DNA of 64,000 nucleotides from Clostridiales bacterium UBA6114. Its GTDB lineage: Bacteria > Bacillota > Clostridia > Oscillospirales > Butyricicoccaceae. The position numbers and the translations under genes are program-made. Every line of letters starts with the position of its first letter. Position 1 is the first letter of the stretch. Below are positions 42,062 to 51,341 of the stretch, in pieces. The notes beneath the pieces were generated by a model. The model saw only the letters and a list, made by a program, of their open reading frames with translations, did not search any database and had not been told where the DNA came from. Where the stretch lies: positions 29,987 to 93,986 of the forward strand of contig DIWE01000010.1 of NCBI GenBank assembly GCA_002423435.1, written 5' to 3'.

Positions 42062-42085
42062 CCGCGGTAACAAACTATACCGCGG
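42062..42085 (-). repeat. right 24-bp inverted repeat (recombination site candidate)
   Basis: Exact reverse complement of 40656-40679. It lies 100 nt before the SLH gene start, so the downstream gene keeps its ribosome binding site in either orientation. Confidence 0.85.
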
Positions 42086-42185
42086 TGTAGGAGAATTATT
42101 TTTTTAGTTTTCCCTGCCCGATTATTTTTATACATGTGCTCTTTAATATGATAACAAATTAAAAAAGTTTGAGGGGTAATAAATT

Positions 42186-44351
42186 ATGAGAAAAACATTG
42201 AGCATGGTTCTTACCCTCGCAATGATCTTATCATTGTTTACGGGTCTGGGAGTCACAGCGGGCGCGGCTGGGTTTGGCGATATGCCTGACGAAGGTCACT
42301 GGTCCTATGTCGCTCTCCAGGCCGCAGTTGACAATGGGTTGATGCGAGGCGATAACGGACTGATTCGTCCGAATGACTCCATTACCAGGGCGGAGGCGGC
42401 AGCAATAGTGAACCGCGCTTTCGGAGCCAAGGAAACAAGCCCGGTGTCGTTCAACGATGTAGCCGGTTCGGCGTGGTATCACAATGATGTGTCTGTTGCA
42501 GTCCATATGAAGACATTCAACGGAACATCTGACGTGACGTTTGATCCGACAGCCAACATTACGCGCGAGCAGGCGTTTACCATGCTGGCACGTGCGCTGA
42601 AGCTGAAGGACGGCAACTCCGCCGACCTGAAAGCGTACACCGATGGGTCCAAAGTTTCATCCTGGGCTGTTGCCCCCGTGGCGGCCATGGTAAAGGCGGG
42701 CTACGTCAACGGCAGCAACGGCAAGCTGAACCTCAAGGGTTATATCACCCGGGAAGAATTTGCGCAGATTATGTACAACGCCGTGGGCCAGTACATCACT
42801 GAGGCCGGCACCTATACGGGCGTGTCTGCCGAAGGCAATGTGCTGATCCGTGCGGCAGGCGTTACGCTGAAGGACGCTACTGTTTCCGGCGACCTCATCG
42901 TCGGCGACGGCGTTGGCGACGGTGACGTGACGCTTGACAACGTCACGCTTCAGGGGCGTCTCGTGATCCGGGGCGGCGGCGTGAATTCCATCAAGATCGT
43001 TGGAAACGGTACATATAAAGAAGTCGTTATCGCCAAGGTCGACGGCGAGGTCCGGGTCTACGCCGACGGCGTGCAGGTAGAGACCGTCGCGGTGGCTGAC
43101 GGCAAGGCTGATAGCAATATCATCCTCGAAGGCGCGTTCGAAAGCGTCTCCATTGAGGCGGAGAATGTCACTGTCAACGCCAGCAGCAGCGACCTTGCGA
43201 CGACCATAAACAATGCCAGCATTAAGGGCGCGGGCTCCCAGCTGGTCATTGGCTCCGGTACGAAAGTCACGAATATTGCGGTTTCTACGGATAAGGCATC
43301 TGTAGAAGTGTTTGGCGAAGTCGACACGGTCAACGTCTCGGGAAATAACGTCACGATTACGGCCAAGACCGGCGGCAAGGTTAACAGCGTGACCACAAGC
43401 GCTGCGAATACAACGGTCTCCGGCAGCGGCACGGTAAGCAGCGTAACGGCGGAAAGCGGCGCTTCCGGCACGAGTGTCAGTACTGGAAACACCGAGGTTA
43501 TAAACAACAGCTCGGGGGACGTCAAGGTTGGCGACAGCACAGTCCCGTCCGGCTCCACCGGAACGACGCCTGCCACCGGCGGTGACGGAGGCGGCGGTGG
43601 TGGCGGAGGCGGCGGCAATGGCGACGGCAGTGCCGACAATTACGGAAATATCAACGATACCGACAGCTACAACTTTAAGATTTATACCACGGTAGGCGGT
43701 GCCGGCGCTGGTAGGGTGGTCTTCAACAAGTCGAATTATATTATGGAAGCTGTGCTGAAGAACTCAATCACGTTCAGCGGCGACATGGTGACCGACATTT
43801 GCGCCAAGGATATCGACGGGCTTGGGATTGATGGCGCAAGGTCCTTTACCTCAACCCGTTCGGCCTCTTCCGTTTCCGGCATGTCGGCGGACTACAGCCA
43901 TGCGGTCGACAACTTTGCGCTTTCGTCCGTGAGTTTGACGGCGGGTGGTCATACTGTCGGCTATTCGATCGGAAAGAGAGTCTATGACGACGGCATTGTG
44001 AAATTTACGGCCACCCCTGATAGTCTTTCCAATGCGAAACTGGTCTGGACGGCGATAAGCTCGAAGCTCGACTGCTCACTGGAAGGGACGGGTCCCAACG
44101 GCCTTACAGCATCCGATTCATTCAGCGGCGGCGAGATCACCTTTGGAACTTCCGATAAACTTGTGCTGGATGATACGCTTATCGCTCCCAATACCGATAT
44201 AACGGTCGGGGTCACCGGAGCGGACGACACAAATCTCAACGCCGTTCTTACGTTCCTCAAGACCTTGAATTCGGGCGATCTGGTGGGCGCAGTGGCGGCC
44301 ATGGACCTTATCTGCACCAACAGTAGCAGCCTCGCGATCGTGATCGACTGA
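42186..44351 (+). CDS. SLH-domain surface protein with beta-solenoid-like middle and poly-Gly linker
   Basis: 721 residues. A signal peptide (LTLAMILSLFTGLGVTAGAAG) is followed by three SLH domains (about 28-205), each with the ITRAEAA- or ITREEFA-type motif that binds pyruvylated cell-wall polymer. Next come about 260 residues rich in Val/Gly/Asn/Thr short repeats suggesting a beta-solenoid, a (G)10 tract, and an unrecognised C-terminal domain (about 500-721). The start follows GAGGGG. It is the first gene after the invertible promoter and probably a major surface protein. Confidence 0.88.
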   Translation: MRKTLSMVLTLAMILSLFTGLGVTAGAAGFGDMPDEGHWSYVALQAAVDNGLMRGDNGLIRPNDSITRAEAAAIVNRAFGAKETSPVSFNDVAGSAWYHNDVSVAVHMKTFNGTSDVTFDPTANITREQAFTMLARALKLKDGNSADLKAYTDGSKVSSWAVAPVAAMVKAGYVNGSNGKLNLKGYITREEFAQIMYNAVGQYITEAGTYTGVSAEGNVLIRAAGVTLKDATVSGDLIVGDGVGDGDVTLDNVTLQGRLVIRGGGVNSIKIVGNGTYKEVVIAKVDGEVRVYADGVQVETVAVADGKADSNIILEGAFESVSIEAENVTVNASSSDLATTINNASIKGAGSQLVIGSGTKVTNIAVSTDKASVEVFGEVDTVNVSGNNVTITAKTGGKVNSVTTSAANTTVSGSGTVSSVTAESGASGTSVSTGNTEVINNSSGDVKVGDSTVPSGSTGTTPATGGDGGGGGGGGGGNGDGSADNYGNINDTDSYNFKIYTTVGGAGAGRVVFNKSNYIMEAVLKNSITFSGDMVTDICAKDIDGLGIDGARSFTSTRSASSVSGMSADYSHAVDNFALSSVSLTAGGHTVGYSIGKRVYDDGIVKFTATPDSLSNAKLVWTAISSKLDCSLEGTGPNGLTASDSFSGGEITFGTSDKLVLDDTLIAPNTDITVGVTGADDTNLNAVLTFLKTLNSGDLVGAVAAMDLICTNSSSLAIVID

Positions 44352-44442
44352 TCGGGATCACAACCGAATCAATTACTGTCGGAAGGCCGGGTCTCCGGCC
44401 TCCCGGCTTGCATATAAGCAGACAAATCGGGAGATTTACCGT

Positions 44443-45513
44443 ATGAAAAGAAAACTGATATCCGTGGTTTTATGCCTTGTGTTGTCGCTGTCGCTGTGTG
44501 CTCCTGCTCTCGCCGTCACGGATGACGGACAAAAAGCGGCGGAAGCTCTCCGTGCTCTTGGGCTCTTGCAAGGCACCAGCGATACGGAGTTCAATCCGGT
44601 ATTGGACGAAAACCTGACAAGGGCTGAGGCTGTTACGCTCATCTGCCGTTTTTTCGGCGCGGAGAACGAGGCGCTCGATAAAACCTGGAATACTCCGTTT
44701 ATGGATGTGCCCGACTGGGCCGCACCATACGTAGGCTGGGCTTACACCAATGGGATTACGGATGGAACGGGCAATACTACGTTCGGCCCGGATGCGGCGA
44801 TACCCTCGTGCCAATTTATCACTCTGATGTTGCGCTCTATGGGGTATTCGGAAGGGGCGGACGCTTTCAGCTGGGCCGATCCCTTTGCGCTTGCGGCCGG
44901 CGTGGGGCTTATTGACGAAGGCGCCGATACAAAAGGAGCCCTGTGCCGCGACTCCGTGATGATCATCTGCTTAAACGCCCTGTCCGCACCCCTTAAAGAT
45001 GGAAATGAAACCGTGGCAGACAAGCTGATCGCCTTGGGGGTATTCACCCAAGAGCAGTATGCCGCAGCCAAAATCCAGTACGGCACCGGAGAGGAGAAGA
45101 ACTCCGGCGGAAGCACTGCCGGGAACACCGGCGGGAGCGTACCGGTTCGGCATTATCGGTTCGAAGCTTCGATTTCCGGCCCCGCAACCGAAGGAAACGA
45201 TGTTCTGAAAACAGGCGAGACACTGACGAATCTGGTCTCCGAGAGCAGCATCAGATCCTGCTTTCTGGTGAGCTTCAGTTATAACGAGTTGAGAAGCACA
45301 TTCGGCACGGAGACCGCTCAAGCCGTCATAGGCATCTATAACGACAGTTCCGGCGCATGGGGTACCAGTGTCACCGGAGATGAGGAGCTGTGGCAGGCGC
45401 TTACGAAAAGCAGTACGATTGGTTCGCTGGGTGAGGGAAGCTATCAGCTTTATTTTACTGAACCCGCAACGCAGAATCAATATTCCCTGACAGTTGCAAT
45501 CACCGCGGAATAA
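44443..45513 (+). CDS. second SLH-type secreted protein
   Basis: 356 residues with a signal peptide (LISVVLCLVLSLSLCAPALA). SLH-like repeats follow: LRALGLLQGTSDTEFNPVLDENLTRAEAV and YTNGITDGTGNTTFGPDAAI, with a weaker third. After a Gly/Ser linker near residue 225 comes a roughly 120-residue C-terminal domain of unknown type. It is 91 nt downstream of the first SLH gene. A GC-rich hairpin near 44381-44400 between them might reduce read-through. Probably a wall-anchored component of the polysaccharide system. Confidence 0.82.
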   Translation: MKRKLISVVLCLVLSLSLCAPALAVTDDGQKAAEALRALGLLQGTSDTEFNPVLDENLTRAEAVTLICRFFGAENEALDKTWNTPFMDVPDWAAPYVGWAYTNGITDGTGNTTFGPDAAIPSCQFITLMLRSMGYSEGADAFSWADPFALAAGVGLIDEGADTKGALCRDSVMIICLNALSAPLKDGNETVADKLIALGVFTQEQYAAAKIQYGTGEEKNSGGSTAGNTGGSVPVRHYRFEASISGPATEGNDVLKTGETLTNLVSESSIRSCFLVSFSYNELRSTFGTETAQAVIGIYNDSSGAWGTSVTGDEELWQALTKSSTIGSLGEGSYQLYFTEPATQNQYSLTVAITAE

Positions 45514-45557
45514 ATACAGACCGCAGCGTGCCGAATTCTTATGCATAGGAGCTTTCT

Positions 45558-47147
45558 ATGAGCACTTCTGTAGAAAAAAGAAGCGTTGAGGTTGTCCTGA
45601 AACAGGAGACCAACGACGATGAGATTTCCGTCCCCATATTTTCCGTTTTTGAGAAGATTGGAAAAAACAAGGGCGTCTGGAAGCGATGGGTAATCGCCGC
45701 TTTGATCGTCAGCGTCCTTGCGGCAGCCGTTTGGGTTTGGGTTTCGGCGCATAGGGCCGTTACTGCTATGGTCGGCTTCTCCTATGATGGCATTGAGAAA
45801 GGCCTTGATCCGAACGGAAACGAGTTTGACATCTCCATGCTCAAATCTTCGGCAGTCGTCACTCCGGCCCTTGAGTCCCTTGGATTGGATGCAAAGCTGG
45901 CGGAAGCCGTGCGGCAGAATATTACAATCGACGGCGTCGTTCCCAAGGACGCGATAGACCGCATCGCCATGTACAAAACGATGGCCGAGAAGGACGTACA
46001 GTACTATGAGCAGGCCCAAGATGTTTCCTATTACGCTACCCAGTACGTGGTGAGCCTCGATTGCGGAGGCAACGTCGGCCTGTCTTTCGGAAGGGGGCGC
46101 GAATTGCTGGATGCTATCCTGGAAAGCTATGGGCACTGGTTCTATAACACATATGGAACGGTATATGCCCTGGGCGCGGCGGTCAGCACAATGGATTACA
46201 GCCAGTACGACTATGCCGAGACGCTGGATGTTATAAGGTCTCAACTGGATAAGCTCAGCGGCTATTCGTCCCAGCTTGACAGCAATGACCGCACTGGTTT
46301 CCGTTCGATAAAAACAGGAAACACTTTTAAGGATATCATGACTTCCGTCAGCACGTTGGAAGACGTGGACATGGCAAAGATCGAGTCCTTTGTCGTCGCC
46401 AACTGTCTGACGAAGGACAAGCAACGCGCCACTACCTATTACAATTATCTTATCGAAAACGGTAAACGGGAATTGACGGTAGCCAAGGACAATTACGACA
46501 GCATCGTGGCCAGCATTGAAAGCTACGACAGGGGCACCATCCTTGTGACCGGCGCGAGCGATTCAGACATGTTGACCATGTCGCAGAACTCCGAGGAATA
46601 TGACTCGCTGTTCGAGCAAAAGATTGCAGCCGCCAATAAGATTTCGGAGCTGCAAAAGAATATTGACAAATATCAGATGCGCGTAGATACGCTGAACGGC
46701 TACGCGACGATCACGAAATACAACGAGGACGGCTCACCCTACACCACAAAGGTTGCAGTGGATATGACAAACAACACGCCGGAAAACCGGAATGCCGCCG
46801 AGAAGGAGCTTGCCGCGCTGGAGGGAAAAATATCGACTCTTGTGGACGTCATGACGATAACGGCGGACGAATACTACGAGACTGTGGCGCTCTCCGGGTC
46901 CGTAAGCGTATTGGTCCAGGCAAAGGATAACGGGCCGGGGCTTATAGATATGGCCAAAAAGGCGGCCATCTGTGTTGCGACCGGGCAGGCTCTCGTGTTC
47001 ATATTCATCTTAGTGTCCGCATTCTTTACCGTCTTTATTGAAAACAGCCGGCGCAGCAGGCAAAAGAAACACCTTGCCGATCAGACTGTCGGCGTTTCTC
47101 CGGCGGACGGCAGCGATGAGATTCCGGACGAAGGCGGGGAAGTCTAG
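45558..47147 (+). CDS. Wzz-like chain-length/export membrane protein
   Basis: 529 residues with a membrane helix near each end (WVIAALIVSVLAAAVWVWV, about 40-60; ATGQALVFIFILVSAFFTVFI, about 475-500). Between them is a long, partly helical extracellular region, the topology of polysaccharide co-polymerases. No Walker motifs are present, so the kinase domain of BY-kinases is lacking. It probably sets polymer length or aids export with the Wzy and Wzx proteins encoded downstream. The assignment rests on topology and context more than on a clear motif. Confidence 0.65.
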   Translation: MSTSVEKRSVEVVLKQETNDDEISVPIFSVFEKIGKNKGVWKRWVIAALIVSVLAAAVWVWVSAHRAVTAMVGFSYDGIEKGLDPNGNEFDISMLKSSAVVTPALESLGLDAKLAEAVRQNITIDGVVPKDAIDRIAMYKTMAEKDVQYYEQAQDVSYYATQYVVSLDCGGNVGLSFGRGRELLDAILESYGHWFYNTYGTVYALGAAVSTMDYSQYDYAETLDVIRSQLDKLSGYSSQLDSNDRTGFRSIKTGNTFKDIMTSVSTLEDVDMAKIESFVVANCLTKDKQRATTYYNYLIENGKRELTVAKDNYDSIVASIESYDRGTILVTGASDSDMLTMSQNSEEYDSLFEQKIAAANKISELQKNIDKYQMRVDTLNGYATITKYNEDGSPYTTKVAVDMTNNTPENRNAAEKELAALEGKISTLVDVMTITADEYYETVALSGSVSVLVQAKDNGPGLIDMAKKAAICVATGQALVFIFILVSAFFTVFIENSRRSRQKKHLADQTVGVSPADGSDEIPDEGGEV

Positions 47148-47178
47148 GACGCTATCAATTTTTGGAAAGGAGACAGGG

Positions 47179-48111
47179 ATGAGCATTAAAAAAACTCCGG
47201 AAAGCGGCAATTCCACAGAGCCTGAGACAGCTGGGAAGAAGCGGTGCTCACCGGCGAATCATAAAAAAAGACGAAAACGCATATGGGTATCGGTCGGTTC
47301 TATCGTTCTTGCCCTCGCCGTCGTCGTCGCACTGCAGTGGAAACGTATTCAGTTATTATACTATGTCGTAACTGTGGATGCAGAGAGTGCAAGGACCGAG
47401 GCGACGGAATCCAGGGCATTGCTGGAGAGCCATATGAGTGTGTCCGCAGTCGATATTTCGCTGAGCGATAAAATCAAGGCCTCCATTGCCAACGGCGAGA
47501 CCAGCATTTCAAATGTTGCGGCCGGCATACTCGCAGCCGCTTCCAGCGCGGAATCTCCGTCAGAATCGCCGGATAATGTCTTGGCTGTCTCCGATACGGG
47601 GTCTTCGGCTTCGGCAAAATCGCCGGATCATGCCTCGACTGCCCCTGATGCGGAATTACCGACTCATAAGAAATCGCCGGAGCTATCCCAGGCCGAACCC
47701 GGAGGCACCGCCGATTACGAATACGAAATCCAGCTTCGACTGACAGAGCTGTATGTGCTGCAGGATTCGTTTACGAATAGCATCAATCGGATTATTCTGG
47801 CGGCGTTCGACGAGTATATGGCGCTGCCGAAAGACGAGCGGTCGCCATCCGCCAAAATTTCGATCTGTCTCTCCAAACTATCGGAGCTTTCTACCCTGGA
47901 GGATAAATGCGATGCGCAGGTTGATACGGCAATCGATGAGCTTAGGCAACTATTGACGGAAAGCGGCGGAGATCAAAGTATTGCAGCGCAGGCCAGGCAG
48001 AGCTATAAAGACCAGAAGGCCGCCGTTATCGCCACGCTCGCAAATCAGATCTACAGCGGCGGCGATGGATCCGGTCTCTCGGGAAAATGGATTTCCGAGC
48101 ATATAAAATGA
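47179..48111 (+). CDS. single-pass membrane protein with low-complexity linker, function unknown
   Basis: 310 residues. A basic N-terminus (KKRRKRI), one membrane helix (VSVGSIVLALAVVVAL), an outer segment, a Ser/Pro/Ala-rich linker with short SPD/SPE repeats (about 115-180), and a helical C-terminal domain (IQLRLTELYVLQDSFTNSINRI). No family is recognised. The start at 47179 follows AAAGGAG, 31 nt after the Wzz-like gene. Possibly a partner of that protein in the export complex. Confidence 0.6.
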   Translation: MSIKKTPESGNSTEPETAGKKRCSPANHKKRRKRIWVSVGSIVLALAVVVALQWKRIQLLYYVVTVDAESARTEATESRALLESHMSVSAVDISLSDKIKASIANGETSISNVAAGILAAASSAESPSESPDNVLAVSDTGSSASAKSPDHASTAPDAELPTHKKSPELSQAEPGGTADYEYEIQLRLTELYVLQDSFTNSINRIILAAFDEYMALPKDERSPSAKISICLSKLSELSTLEDKCDAQVDTAIDELRQLLTESGGDQSIAAQARQSYKDQKAAVIATLANQIYSGGDGSGLSGKWISEHIK

Positions 48112-48134
48112 GATAAAAAACGGAGATATCAGAA

Positions 48135-49199
48135 ATGGATGGGGAAGTTATTCTGCCAAACGGCATACAGGTTGTTCGTGGAAGTCTGGCCGCCGACCGC
48201 CGGAGTATATTTGTCGTATATTGTGTCGACCTATTGGCGGCCCAACTCGCGATGCTGCTCGGCTTTGTTGTGTGCTACGGCGGTGTTGCTGAGGCTCCCA
48301 AGCTGTATGTTGATAACTGGCAGGAATACGCACTTTGTTATGAGCTGATCGTTATAGCGGTGCTGTTCGCGTTGCAGCCGCAAGGCTGCAACTGGAGGCA
48401 TGCAGGCATACGCGACCTTGGCAGCGCTACAGCGGCCTCGATCCTGTCCAGCGGCACCGGTATACTGCTGGGTTTGATTTTATGCTACCGGTTGCCTGGC
48501 CCCGTGTGTGCGTGGGCGATGATATTCCAACTGGCACTTGCGGTGCTAGCGCGGTCAGCCTTAATGACCTGGTCGAATATAGACCCAGCCGCGGAGCCGC
48601 TATACATATTTTTCAAACGAATTTTGGACGTGGTCATAAGTGCCTGCGCCCTGACCGTGCTGAGCCCGCTGTTTTTAGCCGTTGCCGTCGCCATCAAGCT
48701 GGACGACGGCGGACCTATAATTTATACTTCGACTCGGGTTGGGGAAAAAGGCAGGCAGTTTCAGTTTTACAAGTTCCGCTCCATGTATGTAGATGCGGAC
48801 AAACACTTAAATAAGGTTATGCACTTAAACGAAATGGATGGGCCTGTTTTTAAAATCAAAGATGATCCCCGCATTACAAAAGTCGGCCGTTTTCTGCGGA
48901 AGTCCTCATTGGACGAGCTCCCGCAGCTATGGAACATTCTCCGGGGCGACATGAGCATTGTGGGACCCCGCCCGCCCCTGCCCGGAGAGGTCATGGAGTA
49001 CGGGGATTACGAGCGGCAGCGGTTGAATGTCCCCGGCGGACTGACCTGCTACTGGCAGTGCAGCGGCCGGAGCGAAATCGGCTTTGACGACTGGATGCGG
49101 CTGGATGTTCAGTACATAGCCGACCGCGGCATCTGGACGGATATCAAGCTTATCTTCAGGACCGTCGGCGCCGTTCTGAGCGGCAAGGGCGCGGAATAA
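48135..49199 (+). CDS. undecaprenyl-phosphate sugar-1-phosphate transferase (WbaP/ExoY type)
   Basis: 354 residues. The N-terminal half has about four membrane helices; the C-terminal half is the bacterial sugar transferase domain (KRILDVVISACALTVLSPLF, YKFRSMYVDAD, KVGRFLRKSSLDELPQLWNIL, MSIVGPRPPLPGEV). It starts repeat-unit assembly by loading the first sugar phosphate on the lipid carrier. Its TAA stop shares a base with the ATG of the next gene. Confidence 0.92.
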   Translation: MDGEVILPNGIQVVRGSLAADRRSIFVVYCVDLLAAQLAMLLGFVVCYGGVAEAPKLYVDNWQEYALCYELIVIAVLFALQPQGCNWRHAGIRDLGSATAASILSSGTGILLGLILCYRLPGPVCAWAMIFQLALAVLARSALMTWSNIDPAAEPLYIFFKRILDVVISACALTVLSPLFLAVAVAIKLDDGGPIIYTSTRVGEKGRQFQFYKFRSMYVDADKHLNKVMHLNEMDGPVFKIKDDPRITKVGRFLRKSSLDELPQLWNILRGDMSIVGPRPPLPGEVMEYGDYERQRLNVPGGLTCYWQCSGRSEIGFDDWMRLDVQYIADRGIWTDIKLIFRTVGAVLSGKGAE

Positions 49200-50317
49200 T
49201 GAAGATCGCAATGATAGGCCATAAGCGCATCCCCTCGCGGGAAGGCGGCGTGGAAATCGTTGTCCAGGAACTGTCCACCCGCCTTGCGGCTAAAGGCCAT
49301 GACGTATGCGTTTATAACCGCGGCGGACATCATGTGTCCGGCAGCGAGTATGATTATTCCGAAAAATTACATGAATATCAGGGTGTCAGGATAAAGACGG
49401 TTCTAACGATCAATAAAAAAGGTCTGGCTGCCATGACATCTTCAATGTTTGCCACGATCCGGACCCTTTTTGGTCATTACGATGTTATCCACTATCACGC
49501 CGAAGGCCCCTGTGCCATGCTGTGGCTGCCTCATTTATTTGGCATCCGCACGGTCGCAACGATACACGGTCTGGACTGGCAACGTGCCAAATGGGGCGGT
49601 TTCGCGGTGAAATATCTGAAACTCGGCGAAAAGACCGCCGCGAAATACGCGGACGAGGTTGTCGTGCTATCGGAAAATGTCCGGCGCTATTTTAAGGATA
49701 CTTACGGGCGGAAAACCGCGTTTATTCCAAACGGCGTCTCTGAGCCGCAAATTCGGGAAGCTGATGTTATCCGGAAAAAGTGGGGACTTAAAAAAGACAG
49801 CTATATTCTTTTCCTCGGCCGCATTGTTCCGGAAAAAGGAATTCATTACCTGATTGACGTGTACAGAACCCTCGAGACGGATAAACGGCTCGTTATAGCG
49901 GGCGGCGCCAGCGACACGGATACTTATATGGCCGGGCTTAAGGCAAAGGCAACAGGGGAAGACCGCATTCTCTTTACCGGGTTTGTCCAGGGGGAACCGC
50001 TTGAGGAATTATACGCTAATGCATATCTATATGTCCTGCCGTCGGACCTCGAGGGCATGCCGTTGAGTTTGCTTGAAGCCATGAGCTACGGAAACTGTTG
50101 CCTTGTCAGCGATATACCGGAGTGCGCCGAGGTGGTGGAAGACCAAGCCGCCACATTCCGGAAAGGCGACGTGGCAGACCTGCGGGACAAACTGGCGGAG
50201 CTTATTAGAAATCCGGATACCGTGCAGGCTTATAAGAAAAATGCGGCGACATTTGTCTGCGGCAAATACAGCTGGGATACCGTCGTCAGCGAAACGCTGG
50301 CGCTTTATCAAATATAG
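49199..50317 (+). CDS. glycosyltransferase family 4 protein
   Basis: 372-residue GT-B fold glycosyltransferase: N-terminal GHKRIPSREGGVEIVVQELS (acceptor side), C-terminal LFLGRIVPEKGIHYLID and the EX7E-like YVLPSDLEGMPLSLLEAMSYG. It resembles the rhamnosyl/galactosyl transferases that often act second in exopolysaccharide assembly. Donor and acceptor are not predictable. Translationally coupled to the initiating transferase. Confidence 0.9.
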   Translation: MKIAMIGHKRIPSREGGVEIVVQELSTRLAAKGHDVCVYNRGGHHVSGSEYDYSEKLHEYQGVRIKTVLTINKKGLAAMTSSMFATIRTLFGHYDVIHYHAEGPCAMLWLPHLFGIRTVATIHGLDWQRAKWGGFAVKYLKLGEKTAAKYADEVVVLSENVRRYFKDTYGRKTAFIPNGVSEPQIREADVIRKKWGLKKDSYILFLGRIVPEKGIHYLIDVYRTLETDKRLVIAGGASDTDTYMAGLKAKATGEDRILFTGFVQGEPLEELYANAYLYVLPSDLEGMPLSLLEAMSYGNCCLVSDIPECAEVVEDQAATFRKGDVADLRDKLAELIRNPDTVQAYKKNAATFVCGKYSWDTVVSETLALYQI

Positions 50318-50330
50318 GAGCGGTTTAAAC

Positions 50331-51341
50331 ATGTCGAGACGAAATCTATGGGGAACTGTTATCGTTACTTACAGGTGCAACGCCCGGTGTAACATGTGCA
50401 ATGTTTATCAGTATCCCACAGGCAAACAGGAAGAAATCACGCTTGCGGAAATCAGAAAGCTGCCGGAGATGGCGTTTACCAACATTACGGGCGGCGAGCC
50501 GTTTGTCCGGCAGGATATTCCCGAGATCGTGGAGGAGCTGTACAAGAAATCCGACCGCATCGTAATCTCCACCAACGGCTTTTTCACCGACCGCATTATC
50601 GACCTATGTAAGCGCTTCCCCAAGGTCGGCATTCGCATCAGCATCGAGGGCCTGCAGGAGACCAACGACAAAATCCGCGGCATCCCCGACGGATTCAACC
50701 GGGGCTATAATACGCTCAGGACGCTGGTGGAGATGAGGCACCCGGATGTAGGCTTCGGCATGACGGTGCAGGATCTCAACTGTGAAGACCTGGTGCCGCT
50801 CTACAAGCTCTCCGATGAGCTCAATATGGAGTTTGCCACCGCTACCCTGCATAACTCCTTCTATTTCCACAAGTACGACAATAAGATCGACGACAGGCGC
50901 CATGTGGCGGAAAATTTCGAGGCGCTCATCAACGAGCTGCTGAAGAGCAACAGTCCTAAGAAGTGGTTCCGCGCGTATTTCAACCATGGGCTCGTCAATT
51001 ATATTTATGGCCAGCCACGGCTTTTGCCCTGTGATATGAGCAAAAACGCTTTTTTTATCGACCCATACTGCGACGTGGTGCCGTGCAACGGCACGGCGGA
51101 GAAGATGGTCATGGGGAATCTGCGGGAGCAAAGCTGGGACGAGCTCTGGAATTCGGAGCAAGCGAAGAAGGTACGGGAGAAGATCTGCCGTTGCGACCGA
51201 AATTGCTGGATGATCGGCAGCGCCAGCCCCGCCATGCACAAATATATCTGGGTTCCTGGCTGGTGGGTCTTAAAGCATAAGGTTTTAAAGGTTGGAAAAT
51301 ACAGTCTTAAAGAGAACCGCTATATCATGGAGAAGGTGTAA
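50331..51341 (+). CDS. radical SAM/SPASM-like protein in the polysaccharide operon
   Basis: 336 residues with the radical SAM cluster motif CNARCNMCNVY, GGEPFVRQD and a C-terminal cysteine-rich part (PYCDVVPCNGT, CRCDRNCWM) like SPASM/Twitch auxiliary-cluster domains. The start at 50331 follows TAGGAG. Radical SAM proteins in surface-polymer loci may modify a sugar, lipid or peptide substrate. No short precursor peptide gene was noticed next to it. The reaction is unknown. Confidence 0.85.
   Translation: MSRRNLWGTVIVTYRCNARCNMCNVYQYPTGKQEEITLAEIRKLPEMAFTNITGGEPFVRQDIPEIVEELYKKSDRIVISTNGFFTDRIIDLCKRFPKVGIRISIEGLQETNDKIRGIPDGFNRGYNTLRTLVEMRHPDVGFGMTVQDLNCEDLVPLYKLSDELNMEFATATLHNSFYFHKYDNKIDDRRHVAENFEALINELLKSNSPKKWFRAYFNHGLVNYIYGQPRLLPCDMSKNAFFIDPYCDVVPCNGTAEKMVMGNLREQSWDELWNSEQAKKVREKICRCDRNCWMIGSASPAMHKYIWVPGWWVLKHKVLKVGKYSLKENRYIMEKV

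Larger units (their letters stand above)
40656..42085. mobile_element. candidate invertible cassette carrying its own recombinase and an outward promoter
   Basis: 1,430 bp flanked by perfect 24-bp inverted repeats with loxP-like 8-8-8 structure. Inside are a tyrosine recombinase on the minus strand and, at the right end, a consensus promoter pointing outward at the SLH/exopolysaccharide operon. Sites in inverted orientation predict inversion rather than excision. Only the ON orientation is seen here. Confidence 0.65.

Noticed and set aside
40656..42085. The 24-bp repeats as attL/attR of an integrated element
   Set aside because: attL and attR would be direct repeats; these are inverted, which predicts inversion rather than integration or excision.
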